Below, piece after piece: positions 25,182 to 30,526 of a DNA stretch of 30,526 nucleotides. Numbering within the stretch: the first letter of the stretch is position 1; each line of letters starts with the position of its first letter. Source of the stretch: Deltaproteobacteria bacterium (GTDB lineage: Bacteria; Desulfobacterota; Syntrophia; Syntrophales; Smithellaceae). The stretch spans positions 1 to 30,526 of the forward strand of contig JAGVUJ010000249.1 in the NCBI GenBank assembly GCA_019136325.1, read 5' to 3'. The position numbers were made by a program, and so were the translations under genes. A model generated the notes under the pieces. That model searched no databases, was not told the DNA's origin, and saw only the letters and a list, made by a program, of their open reading frames with translations.

Positions 25182-26444
25182 TCAGGGATGTCCCAGTGAA
25201 TCCACAATATTCGATTTCGCTGCTGATCTTGCGGGAATAACCGCTGCAATGGTTGATATGATAATGAAACACACAATCAGAAGCATCAATGCCCAGGGCA
25301 CCATATTCACCCTCATGGCGACAGGCGTAGACAATCCCGGTGGCGTATAATGAAGCGGGAAGAGCCTGATCAGCGACCACTCAATCGTATGCAGGACAAC
25401 GCCTGCCATACTGCCGAAAATGCCCAGCAAAGCGCCTTCCAGAGCAAAAAGTTTGGCCACGCCGACACGTTTCATCCCCAGAGCCCGCAGGGTTCCGATT
25501 TCTTTTGTTCTTTCGACAATGGTATTGCTCATCGTATTGATGATTGTTACCAGCACGATGGTCACCACAATGAAAAAAAGGAAAATAAAGATCGTGTCCA
25601 GATACGATTTCATTTTGTTATAAGCGATGGAAAGATCCTGCCAGGTTCTGATTTCGGCATCAATGCCGGCTTTTTTGAGTTTTTTTGCAATAACGTCATG
25701 CATTCGTTCCGTATCTTTCCAGTGTTTGAGCATGACAACGACTCTCTCCGCGGATTGTGTATCGAGCAGGGCCTGAGCGAACTCAAAATTAAACCGCATA
25801 AATTTGTCATTGGAAAAATCGTTGCCGGTATCATAGACGCCGCTTATTTGCATATCCATGGCATTCATCTGACCGCTTAACGTTTGCGCCATGACGATTC
25901 CGTCGCTGCCCGGTTTCATTTTCAAATAACTGGCCATGTCTTTCGACATCAACACGCCGTAAGTCTTCTTCTCGTTGAGTTTTTCACCGATAACCGTATC
26001 ATACCCCTCGTCCACGTAGCCGACGACATCAAACCAGAACTTTGTAATAAATTCCTCATCTTTCGGAATAACACCCTGAGCAATGAAAATAATGGATGTC
26101 AGTCCGTTAGTTACCGTACCCATCACCTGAATCTGCGGCGTGACCAGCACGACATCTTTTTCTTCCCTGACCAGTTGAATAATTTTATCGGTCTGCTCTT
26201 TCGACAACATATAATTATATGGTTCGAGCTTGCCCTGTTCTTCCCATCCCGCCTTGTTGATTCTTAAATGGCCCAACCGCTCGCCGCATATCGCAAGCCA
26301 CCGGAGACCTTCATAAGCATTGCTAATATAGCCGTGATAAATACTGATAGAGGTAAATCCCACGGCGATGGCAATCATCGTCACAATAGAGCGGCGTTTG
26401 TTTCTTAATATATTCCTGTAGGCAAGCTTAATCCACTGTATCAT
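25182..26444 (-). CDS. FtsX/LolC-type ABC permease (first copy)
   Basis: A 420-residue permease of the same type as its downstream paralogue: head MIQWIKLAYRNILRN, first membrane helix about 18-37, a periplasmic domain, then three helices (about 285-310, 330-355, 385-410), with VERTKEIGTLRALG. It differs by an insert in the periplasmic domain (FITKFWFDVVGYVDEGYD, about 138-155). A frame opens at 26561, but that runs into the ATPase gene; ATG 26444 lies 10 nt after the ATPase stop and has AGGAG 13 nt upstream within it. Gap to the second permease is 64 nt. Confidence 0.88.
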   Translation of the reverse strand: MIQWIKLAYRNILRNKRRSIVTMIAIAVGFTSISIYHGYISNAYEGLRWLAICGERLGHLRINKAGWEEQGKLEPYNYMLSKEQTDKIIQLVREEKDVVLVTPQIQVMGTVTNGLTSIIFIAQGVIPKDEEFITKFWFDVVGYVDEGYDTVIGEKLNEKKTYGVLMSKDMASYLKMKPGSDGIVMAQTLSGQMNAMDMQISGVYDTGNDFSNDKFMRFNFEFAQALLDTQSAERVVVMLKHWKDTERMHDVIAKKLKKAGIDAEIRTWQDLSIAYNKMKSYLDTIFIFLFFIVVTIVLVTIINTMSNTIVERTKEIGTLRALGMKRVGVAKLFALEGALLGIFGSMAGVVLHTIEWSLIRLFPLHYTPPGLSTPVAMRVNMVPWALMLLIVCFIIISTIAAVIPARSAAKSNIVDSLGHP

Positions 26445-26454
26445 CGGACGTTGA

Positions 26455-27129
26455 TCACTCCTGAATGATTTTGCCGTCTTCCAGACGCACCAGTCGTTTG
26501 ACTTTATCCAAAAGCCTCTGATCATGTGTGGAAAAAATGAACGTGATGTGGTCTCTTTCATTCAATTCACGCATAATGTCGATGACCATGTGAGCCGTTT
26601 CGGAATCGAGATTTGCCGTCGGTTCATCAGCAATGACCAGAGACGGATTGTTGACCAGCGCCCGAGCGATGGATACTCTCTGTTGCTGACCGCCCGACAT
26701 TTTCGCCGGACGATTATTAATCAGGTCACTCAGGCCAACTTCTTCCAAACGCATGAGCGCCTGTTTTTTTGCTTCAGCAACGGATGCCCCCCTGATTTGC
26801 ATGGGCAGCATCACATTTTCCAGCGCCGACAGAACAGGCACCAGGTTAAAGCCCTGAAAAACAAATCCGATTGTCTGATTGCGGTGTTCACTTTTCTGAT
26901 CATCCGTCAACCCCCGTACATCCTTTCCCGCGATCGTCAGGTCACCGGTGGTCGGATCATCAATAGCGCCGATGAGATTCAGGAGAGTGGTTTTCCCCGA
27001 CCCGGAGGGCCCCCAGACCGCCACAAATTCTTTTTTGTCTATCTGGAGATCAATTCCTCTCAGCGCGTGAACAACCGTCTCGCCAAGATGATAATCCTTG
27101 GTAATGTTTTTCATTTCTATTAAAGCCAT
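26455..27129 (-). CDS. LolD/MacB-type ABC transporter ATPase
   Basis: A 224-residue ATPase of the MacB/LolD/FtsE class. Walker A GPSGSGKTT (40-48), Q-loop Q92, signature SGGQQ (145-149), Walker B LVIADEP (164-170), D-loop TANLD, H-loop H202 (STHD). It powers conformational pumping of the two FtsX permeases rather than substrate translocation through a channel. GGGGG lies 6-10 nt before the ATG, and a consensus-like promoter is upstream. First gene of the five-gene envelope operon; it is short of any MacB-type fused permease. Confidence 0.95.
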   Translation of the reverse strand: MALIEMKNITKDYHLGETVVHALRGIDLQIDKKEFVAVWGPSGSGKTTLLNLIGAIDDPTTGDLTIAGKDVRGLTDDQKSEHRNQTIGFVFQGFNLVPVLSALENVMLPMQIRGASVAEAKKQALMRLEEVGLSDLINNRPAKMSGGQQQRVSIARALVNNPSLVIADEPTANLDSETAHMVIDIMRELNERDHITFIFSTHDQRLLDKVKRLVRLEDGKIIQE

Positions 27130-27213
27130 TGTTTACCCCCTGAAAAATCTCAACTGCAATCAGCAATAAAATTTTGCCATTCCTTATAAAATCACTATAT
27201 TTTAAACCGGTGA

Positions 27214-27242
27214 AGCATATAAAGAAATATCTTTTCTGTCAA
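27214..27242 (-). promoter_or_regulatory. Sigma-70-like promoter of the LolD-FtsX operon
   Basis: Minus-strand TTGACA (27242-27237), 17-nt spacer, TATGCT (27219-27214). Predicted start near 27207, leader about 78 nt. Confidence 0.6.
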
Positions 27243-27544
27243 ATAAATATGAAAAAAAATCGATGCGTAAAGCAACAATGAATAAATAAAAGGAATAATT
27301 GGCTTATCTTCAACCCCACCATACCCGAAACAGTCATCGGGGTTTTCTATCGTGTAAAAAAATGTCTCCCCGTGCAAGGCGCAACGCAGGCGATAAAAGA
27401 ACGAATGACAAAACCAAACCCGTGATCATCTTTAAAGAAAAGTGAGACGCCTGAATATAAACAATAAACCTTTCAATGGCTGTAGACTTTAAATTCCGTT
27501 TACGATGAACTTGTTACCTTAAGCATGATTAAAGACGCGAGTTG
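27243..27544. other. Intergenic region between endopeptidase and LolD operon
   Basis: Three hundred bases without a supported gene. A hairpin with CCCG/CGGG pairs (about 27332-27350) followed by TTTT on the plus strand could be a weak terminator, though no plus-strand gene leads into it. A 60-codon minus frame from a TTG at 27377 carries no recognisable motif. Confidence 0.4.
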
Positions 27545-28456
27545 TTACGTCTGCTGAGAATGTGATTTGGCTTCCAGCCAGGATTTTATACGATTGGCGT
27601 CGCTGATGCGGGTTCTATTATTACGGGAATCGAGAAGAACAATCAACAGAGGGCGCTTGGCCACTTTAACCTGCATCACGAGGCACCGTCCGGCGTCGTT
27701 GGTAAATCCTGTTTTAGAAAGACCTATTTTCCAGTCGGAATCCCGAATCAGCTGATTGGTGTTGCGGAATCTAATCCTCTGCCAACCGATATAGATTGCA
27801 GCATTCTTGCGTGTCGTAAATTCACGAATGAGTTCGTACTCGTAAGCAGCATCAACCAGTTTGGCCAGATCTCTGGCGGAAGAAACATTCCCACTCGAAA
27901 GCCCGATGGTATCCCTGAAGGACGTATTTTTCAGACCCAGAGAACGGGCCTTGGCGTTCATGGCTCTAATGGCCTCCCTGTAACCGCCCGGGTAAGTTCT
28001 TCCCAATGCATGAGCGCAGCGATTATCCGACGACATCAAAGCAATGAGCAGCGTTTCTTCGCGCGTCAGCTCCGAACCGACCGGAAGCCGGGAACTGGTA
28101 TTGAAAATCCGGTCGACGTCTTCCGCTTCGATGGTTACCGTCTCATCGAGATCCAACCCGGCATCAAGAACTACCATAGCGGTCATGAGTTTGGTAATGG
28201 AAGCGATCGGCATGATCGTTTTGGCTTTTTTCTGAATCAACAGTTTACCGGTCTGCTGATCCTTAACAATGACGGCCGCCGAACGCAAAACGAGCGTGCC
28301 TTTATTTTTACTGTTGTTTACGGATTGAGAAGTGGAATGTTTTCGATGGTGGGAAGATTTCTTGGAAGATTTTGCAAGGCCTTCATCAAATGAAAAAAGC
28401 AAAAAAACAAAACATAAAATTAACGCCAGAATCGTCTTGCTGTATTTATCCGCCAT
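27545..28456 (-). CDS. pbpG: D-alanyl-D-alanine endopeptidase (PBP7-type, S11 peptidase)
   Basis: A 303-residue penicillin-binding protein of the PBP7/PbpG type that cleaves peptidoglycan cross-bridges. N-terminal signal/anchor (about 8-28, ILALILCFVFLLFSF), then a basic, Ser/His-rich linker (30-52), then the S11 domain with S86-x-x-K89 (SITK), S143-D-N145, and K248-T-G250 (LSKTGFTN). NTNQLIRDSDW and AGRCLVMQV mirror PBP7. GGAG is 5 nt before the ATG. It follows the ABC-2 permease gene by 178 nt with its own promoter. The linker may hold it near the wall. Confidence 0.93.
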   Translation of the reverse strand: MADKYSKTILALILCFVFLLFSFDEGLAKSSKKSSHHRKHSTSQSVNNSKNKGTLVLRSAAVIVKDQQTGKLLIQKKAKTIMPIASITKLMTAMVVLDAGLDLDETVTIEAEDVDRIFNTSSRLPVGSELTREETLLIALMSSDNRCAHALGRTYPGGYREAIRAMNAKARSLGLKNTSFRDTIGLSSGNVSSARDLAKLVDAAYEYELIREFTTRKNAAIYIGWQRIRFRNTNQLIRDSDWKIGLSKTGFTNDAGRCLVMQVKVAKRPLLIVLLDSRNNRTRISDANRIKSWLEAKSHSQQT

Positions 28457-28569
28457 GCATTCTCCACATTTCCAGGATTAAGCCTCTTTACTGTTCTTTT
28501 CGAGGCACGCGTTTCAATTTAATGCCGGCAATCAAAAAGCCAACGGGTGGATTAAATTTATTTGATAGA

Positions 28570-28597
28570 TTATTACATAATTTTTCAAATTAGTCAA
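28570..28597 (-). promoter_or_regulatory. Candidate promoter of the endopeptidase gene
   Basis: Minus-strand TTGACT (28597-28592), 16-nt spacer, TAATAA (28575-28570). The leader would be about 105 nt. Confidence 0.45.
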
Positions 28598-28634
28598 TTT
28601 TGAATTTGATTTTTTGCAGAAAAAGTTCGAAAGG

Positions 28635-29471
28635 TCAGATGATCTCTTCTTTTCCGAAACGCCGGAACAACAAAACACCCAACAGGATACAATAGACCAG
28701 GATGTTGATTACCGGATAAACAGAAGCATGGACGCCGAATTCATCCGCGCCGATAAATGAAACGGCAAAACGTTGAACGCCGGCAATCTGCGGCCAGGCA
28801 TAATCGATGACCTGCCACATGCTGACGTCGGATTGCGAGTGCTGTAAAATCGCCTGGCCAATCGGGGTGCGGCTCACCGCCGATAAGGCGTTCGCCGCAA
28901 CGCCGATGATTCCGATGCCGACGACACACAGCAACGCTGCGATATCGGGCATCATCAAAGACAACGCCAACACCGCCACAATGATAAAAAACAGATTGAT
29001 AGAACACCATGCCGATGACCAGAGGTATTCCGGCATGACAACATTCAGCCTTATGGATGTGATCAAAAAGACAATGCCGTGCAGAACAAACATAAAAACG
29101 GTCAGCAACATCCACAACCCCAAAACCTTGCCGGAAACATACTGCCGGCGGCTTATCGGCTTGGAAAGGATGCAGGATTGAGTTCCGTCATCACGATCGC
29201 GCCTGAAAATGCGCATGGCGAGCAAACCGGCCAGAAACATTACGCCTCCGGCAATGACATGGAACGTTATCTTGGACAACATGATGATAATTTTTACGGC
29301 TGCTATTTCCTGTCCGTCCAGCCTGTAATCGCCCTGATAACAACCGCGAACCATAAAAATAAACAAAGCACAGATCACAAACATAACGATAAAGCTTCTC
29401 TGCCGAATTTCATCGGCTATCGTGAATTGCGCAATACGGATGACGGGCGTATAAACGTTTGACTCTTTCAT
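28635..29471 (-). CDS. ABC-2 type transporter permease (NosY-like)
   Basis: A 278-residue inner-membrane protein with about six hydrophobic helices (about 25-42, 65-88, 118-138, 155-175, 178-198, 250-272). The DDGTQSCILSKPISRRQYVSGKVLG segment (about 94-118) is typical of ABC-2 permeases of the NosY/gliding family. It forms an exporter with the ATPase encoded upstream; the substrate is unknown. The start is 1 nt after the ATPase stop (TGA-A-ATG), with AAAGG just before, so translation is coupled. Confidence 0.88.
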   Translation of the reverse strand: MKESNVYTPVIRIAQFTIADEIRQRSFIVMFVICALFIFMVRGCYQGDYRLDGQEIAAVKIIIMLSKITFHVIAGGVMFLAGLLAMRIFRRDRDDGTQSCILSKPISRRQYVSGKVLGLWMLLTVFMFVLHGIVFLITSIRLNVVMPEYLWSSAWCSINLFFIIVAVLALSLMMPDIAALLCVVGIGIIGVAANALSAVSRTPIGQAILQHSQSDVSMWQVIDYAWPQIAGVQRFAVSFIGADEFGVHASVYPVINILVYCILLGVLLFRRFGKEEII

Positions 29472-29472
29472 T

Positions 29473-30177
29473 TCAACCTTTCACAAATCTGACAAAAACA
29501 TCTTCCAGACTGTCGCCGTCCTTAACCAGGGAGGATATCTTATCCCGGACCATCAGCTTTCCGTGATTGATAATCGCAGCGCTGTCGCATATTTTCTCGA
29601 CCTCCGACAACAGGTGAGAATTCAGGATGAGCGTCATGCCCTGGTCTTTCAGCGATTCCAGTAATTGGCGCGTTTCCCGGATGCCTATGGGATCCAGGCC
29701 GGATGCGGGCTCGTCAAGAATCAACAATTTCGGACGTCCGATCAGAGCAACGCCCAGTCCGAAACGCTGCATCATTCCTTTGGAATAGGTGCCGGATTTG
29801 GAATGTTCCCGACCCTGCATCCCGATCAATTCGACAATACGCATACACTGATCTTCGGCTTCACCGCGTTTCAAGCCGATGAGTTTCGCGCAACGCTGGA
29901 GATACTGCCATCCGGAAAGGTTCGTCGGGATATGATGGTTTTCCGGCAAATAACCGACGGCGGTGCGGCACCTCGCACTTTCAGCCGGTAGTCCGTCCAC
30001 TGAAAGAGAGCCGGAGGTGGGCCGGGTAAAATCCAGCAACATTCTGACGACGGTGGTTTTGCCCGCTCCGTTCGGACCGAGCAGGGCGAAATATTCACCC
30101 GTTCCCACGGAAAATGACACGTCATCGACGGCAACGAGAGATCCGAATTTCTTTGTGACGGATTTGAGTTCAATCAT
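29473..30177 (-). CDS. ABC transporter ATPase, probably translated from a leaderless mRNA
   Basis: A 234-residue ATPase: Walker A GPNGAGKT (34-41), the Q-loop with E79 in GYLPEN, signature YSKGMMQR (131-138) instead of LSGGQ, Walker B LLILDEP (151-157), H188 (NSHLL). This pattern is typical of the NosF/CcmA-like ABC-2 ATPases. The frame opens at 30282, but MIELKSVTKKFG at 30177 is the usual start of the family. No ribosome site precedes it; instead a consensus-like promoter ends 7 nt before the ATG, so the message would begin at or near the ATG itself. Confidence 0.9.
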   Translation of the reverse strand: MIELKSVTKKFGSLVAVDDVSFSVGTGEYFALLGPNGAGKTTVVRMLLDFTRPTSGSLSVDGLPAESARCRTAVGYLPENHHIPTNLSGWQYLQRCAKLIGLKRGEAEDQCMRIVELIGMQGREHSKSGTYSKGMMQRFGLGVALIGRPKLLILDEPASGLDPIGIRETRQLLESLKDQGMTLILNSHLLSEVEKICDSAAIINHGKLMVRDKISSLVKDGDSLEDVFVRFVKG

Positions 30178-30184
30178 GGCGCGC

Positions 30185-30213
30185 AATATATTGCCCGCCG
30201 ATATTTCTGTCAA
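30185..30213 (-). promoter_or_regulatory. Sigma-70-like promoter giving a leaderless ATPase mRNA
   Basis: Minus-strand TTGACA (30213-30208), 17-nt spacer, TATATT (30190-30185). Seven nt separate the -10 box from the A of the ATG at 30177, so +1 falls at or next to the start codon. Confidence 0.65.
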
Positions 30214-30321
30214 TAAAATATTATGCATTCCGGAGCAATGAGAATGCTTTCGCTGAAACAATTCTGGAATTCTCGCAATCAATATAGTAAAAACGGTCCA
30301 GGAACAACAGGAGAGTATCCC

Positions 30322-30526
30322 ATGCGCAAAAGGCTGATATGGATATCCGGCTTTCTATTCCTGCTGCTGACGGCTTTTTCATTGAGCTTTGCCGGCGAAT
30401 CAAAACAGTTGCGAATCCTTTATCTCAATGACTTTCATGGTTTTGCCCAATCATACTCATCGGCGGGACATTCCGAAAAAACAGGAGGAATCGCATTTCT
30501 GGCCGGCGAAGTTAATCGGCTCAGAG
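30322..30526 (+). CDS. Secreted 5'-nucleotidase/UshA-family metallophosphoesterase (partial)
   Basis: First 68 codons of a gene cut by the right edge. A signal peptide (about 1-24, LIWISGFLFLLLTAFSLSFA) precedes LRILYLNDFHGF, the first metal-binding segment of 5'-nucleotidase-type calcineurin-like phosphoesterases, and GGIAFLAGEVNRLR, its following conserved stretch. Such enzymes hydrolyse nucleotides or cyclic nucleotides in the periplasm. AGGAGA lies 6 nt before the ATG. Divergent from the ABC ATPase gene; no clear promoter could be fixed in the short gap. Confidence 0.85.
   Translation, partial: MRKRLIWISGFLFLLLTAFSLSFAGESKQLRILYLNDFHGFAQSYSSAGHSEKTGGIAFLAGEVNRLR

Noticed and set aside
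27147..27167. TGGCA...TTGC on the minus strand before the LolD gene
   Set aside because: Spacing between GG and GC is 12, two more than sigma-54 promoters allow; a sigma-70 promoter upstream explains the operon.
27195..27377. 60-codon minus frame starting at TTG
   Set aside because: Overlaps the LolD promoter, lacks a convincing ribosome site and any recognised family.
1..30526. CRISPR arrays, tRNA or rRNA genes, insertion sequences
   Set aside because: No regularly spaced repeats, no cloverleaf-like segments noticed, no transposase frames or terminal inverted repeats seen; only a by-eye search was possible.

Overview
This window looks like a chromosomal stretch of an anaerobic Desulfobacterota (deltaproteobacterial) genome, perhaps a Syntrophales-type organism. 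The reasons are a V4R-like sensor N-terminus, ferredoxin-nitroreductase, dodecin, acyl-CoA ligase and enoyl-CoA hydratase genes, an archaic (spore-coat-U / Csu-like) chaperone-usher locus, and moderate GC with very consistent minus-strand operons. The lineage is inferred from gene types only. No rRNA, tRNA, CRISPR array, transposase or phage gene was seen.

Layout. 1-643 (-): N-terminal part of a membrane sensor protein running off the left edge, behind a full-consensus sigma-70 promoter. 1039-2403 (+): AT-rich B12-binding-type radical SAM gene. 6174-2455 (-): small heat-shock protein, Lon protease, enoyl-CoA hydratase/isomerase-like protein, one operon. 8240-6385 (-): ferredoxin-nitroreductase fusion overlapping an alpha/beta hydrolase. 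8653-8444 (-): dodecin. 9077-10885 (+): AMP-forming acyl-CoA ligase, ending in a bidirectional terminator shared with the convergent pilus cluster.

21236-10949 (-) is the most interesting block. In transcription order it holds a three-repeat MshEN protein fused through an internal signal-peptide-like segment to a pilin-like beta domain, a GAF/AAA+ sigma-54 activator, a PerR-type Fur-family regulator, two spore-coat-U pilins, a putative tip adhesin with an Ig-like putative-Ig (He_PIG) domain in front of two spore-coat-U-like domains, a periplasmic chaperone, an outer-membrane usher and a metallo-beta-lactamase-fold protein. I read it as an archaic chaperone-usher surface fibre with its own candidate regulators.

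27129-21601 (-) is a five-gene envelope export operon: a LolD-type ATPase, two paralogous FtsX/LolC-type permeases, a LolA-like periplasmic outer-membrane-lipoprotein-sorting protein and an outer-membrane beta-barrel. 28456-27545 (-) is a PBP7-type D-alanyl-D-alanine endopeptidase. 30177-28635 (-) is an ABC-2 type exporter whose ATPase gene has a consensus promoter so close to its ATG that the mRNA is probably leaderless. 30322-30526 (+) is the start of a secreted 5'-nucleotidase/UshA-family protein cut by the right edge.

The block thus combines protein quality control, fatty-acid activation, and several cell-envelope systems (pilus, lipoprotein or lipid export, peptidoglycan hydrolysis, ABC export). 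Many operons are headed by TTGACA-like boxes with 16-18 nt spacing, so housekeeping sigma-70 transcription seems to dominate; no convincing sigma-54 (-24/-12) promoter was found despite the sigma-54 activator gene.
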